Shown here piece by piece: positions 27,771-37,253 of a DNA stretch of 64,000 nt (position 1 is the stretch's first letter; each line of letters opens with the position of its first letter). Location: positions 124,001-188,000 of the forward strand of contig CAJJCS010000005.1 in NCBI GenBank assembly GCA_905182755.1, read 5' to 3'. A program made the position numbers and the translations under genes. Below the pieces are notes generated by a model. That model searched no databases and was not told the origin of the DNA. It worked only from the letters and a program-made list of their open reading frames with translations. Origin of the DNA: Aequorivita sp. HC6-5 (GTDB lineage: Bacteria > Bacteroidota > Bacteroidia > Flavobacteriales > Flavobacteriaceae).

Positions 27771-28774
27771 GCGCTATAGCCTCCAAAATGGTTTCTTTAA
27801 AAAACGCTTCTTGTTTGTTTAAAATAATGGTTTTTATAGGCAAATAATAAAGCGCATATTTTCCTAAAGGGGCTTGTAAACGCATGTAATCTTTCTCTGT
27901 GGTTATTATCAACTCCTCTTTTTGTAGCGTCAGAAATTTCTGACGCAGAAAAGCGATGATGATCTGCATATTTTTTATGAGTAAAAGAAAAACCTTGCTC
28001 ATTTAAAAACAAAACTAAAGGAGCTGGATTGGCAATTCCTGTTACAAGGGTAAAAGACTTATCTTTTAGATAGGTAATTGGCAAGCTCTCGCTGAGCCCA
28101 AAAATAGTATCTGCATATCCTATTTTAGAAAAATATACTTTTTGATGAGTCGCTAGGTTAAGCAAAAACTTAATTTCTTGCAATTTGGCATAAGGCACTT
28201 TATCTGGACACTTTGTAACCACTATTACATCTGCCCTGTAGGCTCCTTTTCTAGACTCACGTAAATTTCCTGCAGGCAAAAAATAATCTTCGAAAAACAA
28301 ATCATCAAAAGCCGTTAACAAAATAGAAAACCCTGGCATTACTTTTCTGTGCTGAAATGCATCATCTAATAAAATAACATCTGCTTTGGGTAGTAATCTT
28401 TCAATACCTGTTTTTCTATCCTCACAAACTGCTACCAGAAGCGATGGAAACTTTTGTTTAAACTGCATTGGCTCATCCCCGGTTTGGGAGGCTAACTGAT
28501 GTGTTTGAACCTCCAAATAGCCTGAGGTTTTACGCCCATACCCTCTGCTTAAAACGGCAAGATCATGTTTGTTTTCTAACAGAGTAACTAAAAACTCAAT
28601 CATTGGTGATTTACCCGTACCACCAACAGATAGGTTTCCTACACAAATAATTGGTTTTTTATAAGAAACACTTTTAAAACCAAACCATTGTTTGTCATAT
28701 AAATAATTACGTGCTGTAACTATCCAACCATATATAATAGCCAAGGGAAACAATAATTTTCTAAAGCGGTTCAT
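27757..28774 (-). CDS. lpxK: Tetraacyldisaccharide 4'-kinase LpxK (frameshifted)
   Basis: Phosphorylates the 4' position of the lipid A disaccharide at the inner membrane. Residues 1-270 include an N-terminal hydrophobic helix, the P-loop GNLSVGGTGKSPMIEFL, VLSRGYGRKTSG, GDEPM, DDAFQHRKV and LPAGNLRES. After YADHHRFSASEI a single-base shift near 27940 leads to LTLQKEELIITTEKDYMRL and the C-terminus. About 339 aa. LpxK should be essential, so the break is very likely an error. Its end overlaps the convergent kinase gene by 14 nt. Confidence 0.92.
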
Positions 28775-28933
28775 GCAACGAAAGTAGTAATATGTTTGGG
28801 AAATGCTTCTTAAAAATTAAAATTTCAGAAAAAAGAGAGATAAATTACAACTCAGATTCTAGTATATTTACGAAATAGTGTGTGATTGATGACAACCTAA
28901 GGCAAAGGATGTGTGATCCTAAAAAAGAAAGTT

Positions 28934-30028
28934 ATGAAAATAAAAGAAGTTATAACATTACTAGATGAGTTTGCTCCACTGGCATATGCAGAAGATTTTG
29001 ATAACACGGGTTTATTAGTTGGAGACCAAGAAGCTAGTGTAACCGGCATACTTGTAACCCTTGACACCCTAGAGAGTGTTGTAGATGAGGCTATCGAAAA
29101 AAAATGCAACCTTATAGTAAGCTTCCACCCCATACTATTTAAGGGATTAAAAAAACTAACTGGAGCGAGTTATGTTGAGCGAGTAGTTCAAAAAGCAATA
29201 AAGAATGACATTCATATTTTTGCAATACATACCGCGCTAGACAATAGCTTTGAAGGGGTGAATGCCCAAATATGCAATGTCCTTGAATTAGTAGATAAAA
29301 AGATTTTAATTCCTCAAAAACAAACAATCAAAAAACTAACTACATATGCACCCACTGGGGCGGTAGATAGCATTAAAAAAGCACTGTTTAGTATTGGTGG
29401 GGGCACCATTGGAAACTACCAAGAGTGCAGCTTTATCTCTCAGGGCACCGCAACTTTTAAAGGCAATGAGCACAGTAATCCCGTAATAGGTAGCAAAGGG
29501 GTCACCCAAACTACCTCAGAGGTTATGATTTCCATGACTTTTGCAAAGCATCTTGAAAAAAATATAATTAGCGCCTTGCATGGGGCCCACCCCTATGAGG
29601 AAGTTGCCTATGAAATAACCACCCTTGACAACAACAACCAACACATAGGCATGGGCATGATTGCAGAACTTGAAAACCCTATGAGTGAAGATGCCTTTTT
29701 ATTGTATTTAAAAGAAAAAATGAATGCAAAATGTGTTAGACATTCAAAAAAAACAAATAAACCTATAAAAAAAGTTGCCGTTTTGGGAGGCAGTGGCAGC
29801 TTTGCAATTAACGATGCAATTGCCCAAGGAGCAGATGTGTACGTAACCTCTGATCTAAAATACCATGACTTTTACACTGCAGAAAACAAGATTCTATTGG
29901 CAGATATAGGACACTATGAAAGCGAACAATACACAAAAGAGCTTTTACATACCTATCTTACAAAAAAAATCACTAATTTTGCAGTCGTTTTATCGCAAAT
30001 AAACACAAATCCAATTAGCTATTTTTAA
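28934..30028 (+). CDS. Nif3-like dinuclear metal center protein (DUF34)
   Basis: Toroidal hexameric metal-binding family (YbgI/Nif3), often named GTP cyclohydrolase 1 type 2-like; the biological role is unsettled. 364 aa with the inserted PII/CutA-like middle domain. Metal-binding parts: EDFDNTGLLVGD, IVSFHPILFKG, IFAIHTALDN, and C-terminal VAVLGGSGS, SDLKYHDFYTA and ADIGHYESEQ. The ATG at 28934 (MKIKEV) is chosen. The cdsZ-type gene follows 3 nt later, a conserved pairing. Confidence 0.92.
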   Translation: MKIKEVITLLDEFAPLAYAEDFDNTGLLVGDQEASVTGILVTLDTLESVVDEAIEKKCNLIVSFHPILFKGLKKLTGASYVERVVQKAIKNDIHIFAIHTALDNSFEGVNAQICNVLELVDKKILIPQKQTIKKLTTYAPTGAVDSIKKALFSIGGGTIGNYQECSFISQGTATFKGNEHSNPVIGSKGVTQTTSEVMISMTFAKHLEKNIISALHGAHPYEEVAYEITTLDNNNQHIGMGMIAELENPMSEDAFLLYLKEKMNAKCVRHSKKTNKPIKKVAVLGGSGSFAINDAIAQGADVYVTSDLKYHDFYTAENKILLADIGHYESEQYTKELLHTYLTKKITNFAVVLSQINTNPISYF

Positions 30029-30031
30029 TGT

Positions 30032-30814
30032 ATGGCAACAAATAAAGAAATTTCTGTTGAAGAAAAGCTACGCGCTTTGTATGATCTACAACTAATTGAT
30101 TCTCGCATTGACGAAATCAAAAACGTACGAGGGGAACTTCCTCTTGAGGTACAAGATCTTGAAGACGAGGTAGCAGGGATGAATACCCGACTTGAAAAAT
30201 TAACTACAGACCTTGAGGTTATTGAAGAAAGTATCAAAGCAAAAAAGCTTGGTATCGAAACTTCAAAGGAGCTGATCAAGAAATACACAGCACAACAAGA
30301 TAAGGTTCGTAACAACCGTGAATACAATGCTTTGAGCAAAGAGGTAGAATTTCAAGAATTAGAAATTCAATTAGCCGAAAAGCACATCAAAGAATTTAAG
30401 GTTCAAATCGAGCAGAAAAAAGAAGTAGTTGAGCAAACCAAAGAACGTGTTGGAGCTAGAGAAGAGCACCTAAAGCACAAACAAGGAGAACTTGATGAAA
30501 TTTTATCTGAGACAGAGAAAGAAGAAACTTCTTTACTCAAAGAATCTGAAAAATTTGAAAAGAAAATCGAAGACCGTCTTGTTATAGCCTACAAACGCAT
30601 CCGTACCAATGTAAAAAATGGTTTGGCAGTTGTAGCTATAGAAAGAGGTGCCTCTGGTGGATCTTTCTTTACCATTCCTCCACAAGTACAAATGGAGATT
30701 GCTGCGCGTAAAAAAATCATTACTGATGAGCACAGTGGACGTATCTTGATTGACCAAGAATTGGCAACTCAGGAAAAAGAAAAAATGCAAAAAGTATTTT
30801 CTAAAATGAAATAG
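30032..30814 (+). CDS. CdsZ/DUF164 coiled-coil protein with a degenerate zinc ribbon
   Basis: 260 aa. Residues 10-180 form a long charged coiled coil (as in COG1579 proteins, with the conserved KVRNNREYNALSKEVEF). The C-terminus normally carries a C4 zinc ribbon of the form ACGGC ... CPSCGR. Here these positions are Ser208, Ser211 (ASGGS), Asp232 and Ser235 (TDEHSGR), so no cysteine is left although the surrounding PPQ and GRIL residues remain. Zinc binding is therefore unlikely. Probably co-transcribed with the Nif3 gene, which supports a joint function; the function itself is unresolved. Confidence 0.88.
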   Translation: MATNKEISVEEKLRALYDLQLIDSRIDEIKNVRGELPLEVQDLEDEVAGMNTRLEKLTTDLEVIEESIKAKKLGIETSKELIKKYTAQQDKVRNNREYNALSKEVEFQELEIQLAEKHIKEFKVQIEQKKEVVEQTKERVGAREEHLKHKQGELDEILSETEKEETSLLKESEKFEKKIEDRLVIAYKRIRTNVKNGLAVVAIERGASGGSFFTIPPQVQMEIAARKKIITDEHSGRILIDQELATQEKEKMQKVFSKMK

Positions 30815-30834
30815 AAAATTTTAGCATAACAATA

Positions 30835-30870
30835 ACAAAGCCTTCACACATCGTGAAGGCTTTTTTTGTT
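30835..30870 (+). terminator. Terminator of the Nif3-CdsZ operon
   Basis: Stem AAAGCCTTCAC with GTGAAGGCTTT, 4-nt loop, followed by T7; 20 nt after the stop. Confidence 0.88.
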
Positions 30871-30902
30871 ACTTTAGGTCTAGTATTACAAAACATTATA
30901 AC

Positions 30903-31586
30903 ATGAAAAGAACTCTCTTATTTTTTACTGCAGCTATCCTTATGATATCTGGGGCATCTTGTCAATCTAAAGACAATACTACAAACCAGCAAAGGGCATT
31001 AAAAGCGCAACAAACCATAACGCCTATAGAAGTAGCACCTATAGACGGCTTGGACCGCGCTTATTTTGCTAGTGGTTGTTTTTGGTGTGTTGAGGCTGTG
31101 TATGAGAGTTTAAAGGGAGTAAAAGAATCTATATCTGGATACAGCGGAGGACACACACAAAACCCTACCTACGCCTCCAGCAACACAGGAAGAACTGGTC
31201 ATGCAGAAGCCGTAGAAATTATCTACAACTCTCAAGAGATTCGTTTTTCAGATTTGGTGGACGTATATTTTGGATCTCAAAACATAGAGCAAGTAAATGG
31301 GCAAGGCCCAGATAGAGGCTCACAGTACCGCTCTATTATATTTTATCAAAACCAAGCTCAAAAAGATATTATAGATAGTAAAATTAAAGAAATAGAACAA
31401 ACTTTAGGAAAGGGCAAAGTAGCCGCCGAGGTACTTCCTTTTGAAAAGTTTTGGGAAGGGGAGTCTTACCATCAAAACTATGAAAGGCTCCACCCAAGCA
31501 ATCCATATATTCAAAACGTGTCTATTCCTAGGCTGAGAAAATTTCAGAAGAAATTTCCAGATTTATTAAAAACAAAAGGCCATTAA
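30903..31586 (+). CDS. msrA: Peptide methionine-(S)-S-oxide reductase MsrA, lipoprotein
   Basis: Repairs oxidised methionine. The lipobox cysteine at residue 20 (MISGASC) and a Gln/Thr-rich linker place the enzyme outside the cytoplasm. The catalytic motif GCFWCVEAVYE has the reactive Cys59 and a second cysteine at 62. Further blocks: GYSGGHTQNPTY, GHAEAVEIIY, YFGSQNIEQVNGQGPDRGSQYRSIIFY and EKFWEGESYHQNY. 227 aa, intact. Single gene. Confidence 0.95.
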   Translation: MKRTLLFFTAAILMISGASCQSKDNTTNQQRALKAQQTITPIEVAPIDGLDRAYFASGCFWCVEAVYESLKGVKESISGYSGGHTQNPTYASSNTGRTGHAEAVEIIYNSQEIRFSDLVDVYFGSQNIEQVNGQGPDRGSQYRSIIFYQNQAQKDIIDSKIKEIEQTLGKGKVAAEVLPFEKFWEGESYHQNYERLHPSNPYIQNVSIPRLRKFQKKFPDLLKTKGH

Positions 31587-31794
31587 TTTTATCCATCAAC
31601 CATAAAAATAAGTTGACATGTAGGCAATTTAAAACGCAAGGTCTTTATTTTATCTTAAATTTCCCTGCAACGCGGCAGTAATGAAATACTTTCTATATTT
31701 TTACTAAAATCAAACAACCTAGCATTAGGTGTTATTATAAAATTATAAATGCCTGGTATTTTAAGCAAACAGGTACTATAATCTACTAGCTATT

Positions 31795-33057
31795 ATGATA
31801 TTTAAAAATTCAAGAGCTTTTGCCCAACAGTGTGATAAAAAAGACCTCCTTTCAAGTTTCAGAAAAGAGTTTTTACTCCCCACTGATGCCCAAGGAAATG
31901 AATTGATCTATCTCTGCGGAAACTCTTTAGGATTACAGCCCCTTAAAACAAAAGACTACATACAACAAGAGCTTAACGACTGGGGTAAACATGGCGTTGA
32001 AGGACATACAGACGCAAAAAACCCTTGGCTACCCTATCATGAGTTTTTGACTCAAAATATGGCAGCTATTGTAGGGGCCAAACCAAGTGAGGTGGTGGTC
32101 ATGAATACCTTGACTACCAATCTGCATTTAATGATGGTAAGCTTCTACCAGCCTAGCGCAAAAAAATATAAAATTGTAGTAGAGAGTGATGCCTTTCCTA
32201 GTGATAAATACGCCATGGAAAGCCAATTAAAATTTCATGGGTTTGATCCCTCTCAAGGGCTCATTTTATGGAAACCCCGGGAGGGTGAAGATTTGTGCCG
32301 CTATGAAGACCTTGAACAAATTTTAGAAACTCAAGCAGATGAGATAGCCCTACTGATGATAGGAAGCACCAATTATTACTCTGGACAACATTTCCCTTTA
32401 AAGAAAATTACTGCCTTAGGGCATAAGCACAATTGCCTTGTAGGCTTTGACCTTGCCCATGGCGCAGGAAACATTCAACCCAACTTGCATGATTCAGGGG
32501 CAGATTTTGCTGTTTGGTGTACCTACAAATACCTAAACAGTGGCCCAGGATCTTTGGGAGGCTGTTTTGTTCATGAGCGTCACCAAAACAACAAACAGCT
32601 CAATCGCTTTGCTGGTTGGTGGGGGCACAATAAAGAAACACGCTTTAATATGCGTCATGAGTTTGACGCCCTACCGGGCGCAGAGGGCTGGCAACTTAGC
32701 AATCCACCAATTTTGTCAATGGCGGCCATACGGGCCAGTTTAGATACTTTTAAACAGGCAGGTTTTGAAAATTTAAGAGCAAAAAGCGAGACATTAACTG
32801 GGTATCTTGAATTCTTACTAGATGAATTAGATAATGATGATATTAACATTATCACCCCAAGAAATAAAGATGAGCGAGGTTGCCAACTGAGCATACAGGT
32901 TAAAAACGCAGACAAAGCGCTGCATACAAAACTAACACAAGCTGGTGTTATTAGTGATTGGAGGGAGCCCAATGTTATTCGAGTTGCCCCAGCACCTTTA
33001 TACAATAGCTATGAAGATGTATTTGAATTTGTAACACGATTAAAAAGCATATTATAA
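31795..33057 (+). CDS. kynU: Kynureninase
   Basis: PLP enzyme cleaving kynurenine or 3-hydroxykynurenine to (3-hydroxy)anthranilate and alanine. 420 aa. Typical blocks: IYLCGNSLGLQPL, MNTLTTNLHLMMVSFY, ESDAFPSDKYA, the PLP-phosphate region GFDLAHGAGN, and the Schiff-base lysine K245 in CTYKYLNSGPGSLGG. First gene of the tryptophan catabolic operon, one base before kmo. The 208-nt upstream region holds a partial -7 box (TATTTTTA, 31696-31703) but no clear promoter. Confidence 0.96.
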   Translation: MIFKNSRAFAQQCDKKDLLSSFRKEFLLPTDAQGNELIYLCGNSLGLQPLKTKDYIQQELNDWGKHGVEGHTDAKNPWLPYHEFLTQNMAAIVGAKPSEVVVMNTLTTNLHLMMVSFYQPSAKKYKIVVESDAFPSDKYAMESQLKFHGFDPSQGLILWKPREGEDLCRYEDLEQILETQADEIALLMIGSTNYYSGQHFPLKKITALGHKHNCLVGFDLAHGAGNIQPNLHDSGADFAVWCTYKYLNSGPGSLGGCFVHERHQNNKQLNRFAGWWGHNKETRFNMRHEFDALPGAEGWQLSNPPILSMAAIRASLDTFKQAGFENLRAKSETLTGYLEFLLDELDNDDINIITPRNKDERGCQLSIQVKNADKALHTKLTQAGVISDWREPNVIRVAPAPLYNSYEDVFEFVTRLKSIL

Positions 33058-33058
33058 C

Positions 33059-34460
33059 ATGGAAAACAGTAATCAAAAATTACTAATTATTGGAGCAGGA
33101 CTATGCGGTAGCCTAATGGCGCTGCGTATGGCACAAAGAGGATATCAAGTGCAACTGGTAGAAAAGCGCCCAGATCTTCGTGATGTTACTCAAGATGCTG
33201 GACGTTCCATCAACTTATCTCTTAGTGATCGTGGCCTGAAAGCATTGCGTCTTGCAGGTGTTGAAGAGCAGGCCCTAGAATTATGCATCCCAATGTATGG
33301 CCGCATGATTCATGATCAAAAAGGCAACACCTTTATGAGTAATTACAGCGGAAGAGATGGAGAATATATAAATTCTATTTCACGCCCAGGATTAAACATG
33401 CTGTTACTAGATAAAGCAGAAGAAATGCCAAATGTTGAACTAATTTTCAACAAGGGATGTACAGCTATAGACCTTGAAAAAGGAACTGCTACTTTTACAG
33501 ATTACAACACCAAACAAGAAAGCACCTTTGAGGGAGATCTTGTTTTAGCCACCGACGGCGCAGGCTCTGTAGTGCGAAAGGCTATGTTTAACAAACGAGA
33601 ACTCTTGTTTAGTTTCTCTCAACAATGGCTCACCCATGGGTATAAAGAAATCACCATACCAGCTACCAAAGATGGCGGCTATAGAACCGAGAAAGGAGCA
33701 CTGCATATTTGGCCTCGTGGAGAAGATATGCTCATTGCCCTGCCTAATCTAGATGGTAGTTTCACCGTAACGCTGTTTGCACCCTATGCAAATACAAAAT
33801 ATTGTTTTGACAATTTAACTACTCCAGAAATGGTCCAGGAATATTTCACCCAAGAATATCCTGATGCTATTGCACTGATGCCAAATCTGGTTACAGAGTT
33901 TTTTGACAACCCTACAGGACCTCTGGGCACCATAAGGTGTTCTCCTTGGCACTGTTATCAAAAAGTTGTCTTACTTGGAGATGCAGCACACGCAATTGTG
34001 CCCTTTTATGGGCAAGGCATGAATGCTAGTTTTGAAGATGTTTTTGTTGTTTGACGAAATACTAGACAAACATCAGGGAGATTGGAAAACAGTCTTATCT
34101 GAGTATGAAACAACACGCAGAAAAGATACCGATGCAATTGCCAATTTGGCCTTAGACAATTTTCATGAAATGAAAGAGCACACGGCAAGTCCATTGTTTC
34201 AAGAAAAACGTAAATTAGAAATGACTTTTGAAGGACAATTCCCTACAGCGTATTCTAGCAAATATTCTTTAGTTACTTTTAATGAAGATATTTCATACCA
34301 CCAGGCAATGACAAGAGGAAGAGCACAAGACAAAACAATCTTAAAACTCTTATCTGAGGGATTACTTACTGATAGTATGCAAACACACGAGAAATTAAAA
34401 TTAGTACAACAACAAACAAACGCACTACTTCAAGAAAGTGAAGCAGCGGGCAAATTATAA
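33059..34460 (+). CDS. kmo: Kynurenine 3-monooxygenase (frameshifted)
   Basis: FAD-dependent hydroxylase, L-kynurenine to 3-hydroxykynurenine. N-terminal FAD motif LIIGAGLCGSLMALRMAQRGYQVQLVEKRPD, family blocks GRSINLSLSDRG, LVLATDGAGSVVRKAM and the second FAD motif VVLLGDAAHAIVPFYGQGMNASFEDV. An extra base near 34045 shifts the frame right after this motif; the other frame continues FDEILDKHQGDWKTVLSEYETTRRKDTDAIANLALDNF to the normal C-terminus. About 467 aa. Followed 6 nt later by the RidA gene. Confidence 0.94.
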
Positions 34461-34466
34461 TACATT

Positions 34467-34880
34467 ATGGGAAAATTAGTAGCAGGAAAAGCAACACCAA
34501 GAGGTGCATATCCTCATATTAAAAGAGCAGGTGATTTTTTATTTGTGAGTGGAACCAGTTCTCGCTTGCCAGACAACACCATTGCAGGGGCCAATAAAAT
34601 AGACGACATGGGCACTATTTTTTTGGATATAAAACAGCAAACTAGAGCTGTTTTAAACAACATAAAAGATGTGCTTGCTTCAGAAAATGCAAGCATGGAG
34701 GATGTTGTTGATGTAGGTAGTTTTTTAGTAAACATGAATGATTTTGGAGGCTACAATGAGGTTTATGGAGAGTTTTTCAGTAAAGAAACAGGCCCTGCAA
34801 GAACAACTGTTGCAGTACACCAATTACCACACCCACATCTTGTTATAGAAATTAAAGTAACAGCCTACAAACCTCTATAA
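34467..34880 (+). CDS. RidA-family protein, probable 2-aminomuconate deaminase
   Basis: 137 aa of the YjgF/YER057c/UK114 fold: [23 protein letters not shown], the ridge helix, [51 protein letters not shown] (Arg and Glu of the active pocket). In the 2-nitrobenzoate/anthranilate pathway of Pseudomonas a RidA-like enzyme deaminates 2-aminomuconate. Placement between kmo and the semialdehyde dehydrogenase supports this role here. General enamine/imine deaminase activity is the alternative. Confidence 0.87.
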   Translation: MGKLVAGKATPRGAYPHIKRAGDFLFVSGTSSRLPDNTIAGANKIDDMGTIFLDIKQQTRAVLNNIKDVLASENASMEDVVDVGSFLVNMNDFGGYNEVYGEFFSKETGPARTTVAVHQLPHPHLVIEIKVTAYKPL

Positions 34881-34941
34881 ACCTAGTAATCTAAGTTAAT
34901 TATAGTATACCATTAGATTTTAAAAATAACATCTTGGACTT

Positions 34942-36396
34942 ATGGACTATTTAAAAAATTACATAAACGGAAACTACTGCGATGCCGCTTCTGGCACGTG
35001 GATAGATAATTACAATCCAAGTGATGGTAGTGTGTATGCTCAAATTCCAGACTCAAGCAAACAAGATGTAGCAAATGCCTACACCGCTGCACAGGATGCT
35101 TTCCCTGAGTGGTCTAATACTACCATAGAAACTAGAAGTAAAATATTGCTGAAAATAGCAGACCTTATCCAGGAAAATCTAGCCGTATTGGCTCAGGCAG
35201 AAGCAAAAGACAACGGTAAACCGCTATCACTGGCTAAGTCGGTAGATATTCCTAGAGCAAGTGCTAATTTTAGATTTTTTGGAAATGCTATAACTCAGTA
35301 CGCAAGCCAGGCGCATCAAAGTGTTGGATTAAACACAATGAACTACACCCTAAGACAACCCATTGGTGTTGTAGGTTGTATTTCTCCTTGGAATCTACCT
35401 TTGTATCTATTTACCTGGAAAATTGCCCCTGCCCTAGCCGCAGGAAATTGTGTGGTTGCAAAACCAAGTGAGGTAACTCCCATGACAGCTTACATGCTAG
35501 GTGATATATGCACCAAGGCGGGTCTTCCTCCTGGTGTATTAAACATTGTTCATGGAACGGGGCCCTCCACAGGGCAGGCCATTGTAGCCCACCCAAATAT
35601 TAAAGCAATATCTTTTACAGGTGGCACACAAACAGGAGCGCATATAGCCAGGACTGCAGCTCCTATGTTTAAAAAACTTTCCTTAGAGCTTGGTGGGAAA
35701 AACCCCAACCTCATCTTTGCAGATTGCGATTATGAAAAAATGCTTTCGGTGACCGTAAAATCTTCTTTTGCTAACCAAGGACAAATTTGTTTGTGTGGCA
35801 GCAGAATATATGTAGAAGAAACAATTTTTGAACAATTTAAAAAAGACTTTGTAGCCAAAGTTGCTGCATTAAAAGTGGGCAATCCCTTTGATACAGACAC
35901 CAATATTGGTGCGCTTGTATCAAAATCTCATATGGAGAAAGTACAATCTTACATTGAAATAGCCAAGCAGGAAAATGGCACTATTTTATATGGAGGTAAG
36001 CCTGTAAATGTTGCGGGTAGTGAAAAGGGGTATTATTTGCAACCTACGGTAATTGAAATACAAGACAACCAATGCCGTGTAAACCAAGAAGAAATTTTTG
36101 GCCCAGTGGTTACCCTTATGTCATTTAAAACAGAGACAGAAGCCCTTAAGCTTGCAAATGATGTAAAATACGGCCTATCGGCAACCCTTTGGACTAGCAA
36201 TATTGACAGAACCATGCGCCTCTCTAATGATATTCAAGCAGGAATTGTTTGGGTAAACACATGGCTTAACCGAGATTTACGAACACCCTTTGGTGGGGTT
36301 AAACAAAGTGGAGTAGGAAGAGAAGGTGGCTTTGAGGCCCTGAATTTTTTCACAGAAGCAAAAAACGTTTGTATTTCTTATCAAGGAAATATATAA
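34942..36396 (+). CDS. Aldehyde dehydrogenase, probable 2-aminomuconate-6-semialdehyde dehydrogenase
   Basis: 484 aa NAD-dependent ALDH. Visible: ISPWNLPLYLFTWKIAPALAAGNCVVAKPSE (cofactor lysine), SFTGGTQTGAHI, catalytic Glu in SLELGGKNPNLIFADCD, nucleophile Cys in ANQGQICLCGSRIYVEE, and EIFGPVVTLMSF. It most resembles the hydroxymuconic/aminomuconic semialdehyde dehydrogenase subgroup. It fits the step after ACMS decarboxylase in the same operon, giving 2-aminomuconate. Confidence 0.9.
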   Translation: MDYLKNYINGNYCDAASGTWIDNYNPSDGSVYAQIPDSSKQDVANAYTAAQDAFPEWSNTTIETRSKILLKIADLIQENLAVLAQAEAKDNGKPLSLAKSVDIPRASANFRFFGNAITQYASQAHQSVGLNTMNYTLRQPIGVVGCISPWNLPLYLFTWKIAPALAAGNCVVAKPSEVTPMTAYMLGDICTKAGLPPGVLNIVHGTGPSTGQAIVAHPNIKAISFTGGTQTGAHIARTAAPMFKKLSLELGGKNPNLIFADCDYEKMLSVTVKSSFANQGQICLCGSRIYVEETIFEQFKKDFVAKVAALKVGNPFDTDTNIGALVSKSHMEKVQSYIEIAKQENGTILYGGKPVNVAGSEKGYYLQPTVIEIQDNQCRVNQEEIFGPVVTLMSFKTETEALKLANDVKYGLSATLWTSNIDRTMRLSNDIQAGIVWVNTWLNRDLRTPFGGVKQSGVGREGGFEALNFFTEAKNVCISYQGNI

Positions 36397-36430
36397 TTGA
36401 ACATATAACACCAGAGATACCATAAAGACT

Positions 36431-37216
36431 ATGAATTTAGATTTAAAAAATAAAAATGCCATGATCTGTGGAGCCACAGCAGGCATAGGAAAAGCCACAG
36501 CTATGCAATTGGCCGCTATGGGAGCAAGCATTACGCTAGTAGCTAGAAATAAGCAGAAGCTTAAAGCGACACTAGCGCTATTGCCATCACAGGACAATCA
36601 AACACATAGCTACTTGGTAGCAGATTTTACAAATCCAGCACAATTGAAAGAGCAAGTAACTGCGGCTGTATCAAAAACAAACTATCATATTTTATTAAAC
36701 AATACGGGAGGTCCAAAAGGCGGACCTATTTTTAGTGCAGATACCTCAGAGTTTATAAACGCTTTTTCTATGCACCTAGAATGCAATCAAATCTTAGTAC
36801 AAGGCTTGGTTCCAGCAATGAAACAAGACGGGTATGGACGTATTATAAATGTAATCTCTACCTCTGTCAAACAACCTATTGATGGTTTGGGAGTTAGTAA
36901 TACCGTTCGAGGAGCTGTAGCTAGTTGGAGTAAAACAATGGCTAATGAACTTGGGCAATACGGTATTACAGTTAACAATGTATTGCCAGGTTTTACCGCC
37001 ACAGATAGATTGGCTAGTATTATTAGTAATGCCGCCAAGCGTTTTGATGGCTCACAGGAAAAAGCTACTGCTTTTATGAAAAGTATTGTTCCTGCCAAGC
37101 GTTTTGCAGAACCAGAAGAAGTTGCAGATGCAATTGCATTTTTAGCGAGTCCTGCTGCTGGTTATATTAATGGTATTAATTTACCTGTTGATGGTGGGAG
37201 AACAAAAAGTTTGTAA
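36431..37216 (+). CDS. SDR family oxidoreductase lacking the canonical YxxxK
   Basis: 261 aa with a short-chain dehydrogenase fold: NAD(P) motif GATAGIGKATAMQL (residues 14-27), VARNK after the second strand, LLNNTGGPKGGP, and C-terminal PAKRFAEPEEVADAIAFLASPAAGYINGINLPVDGG. At the active site the Ser region reads INVISTSVKQPI, and where YxxxK should follow the sequence is SNTVRGAVASW, with Asn157 replacing Tyr. This matches an atypical BKR-like SDR subgroup. Its reaction in the kynurenine operon is unknown; it may bind NAD(P) without classical chemistry. Confidence 0.88.
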   Translation: MNLDLKNKNAMICGATAGIGKATAMQLAAMGASITLVARNKQKLKATLALLPSQDNQTHSYLVADFTNPAQLKEQVTAAVSKTNYHILLNNTGGPKGGPIFSADTSEFINAFSMHLECNQILVQGLVPAMKQDGYGRIINVISTSVKQPIDGLGVSNTVRGAVASWSKTMANELGQYGITVNNVLPGFTATDRLASIISNAAKRFDGSQEKATAFMKSIVPAKRFAEPEEVADAIAFLASPAAGYINGINLPVDGGRTKSL

Positions 37217-37253
37217 CTTGAACCTATCAAAATAATTTCTCACACACGCGATC

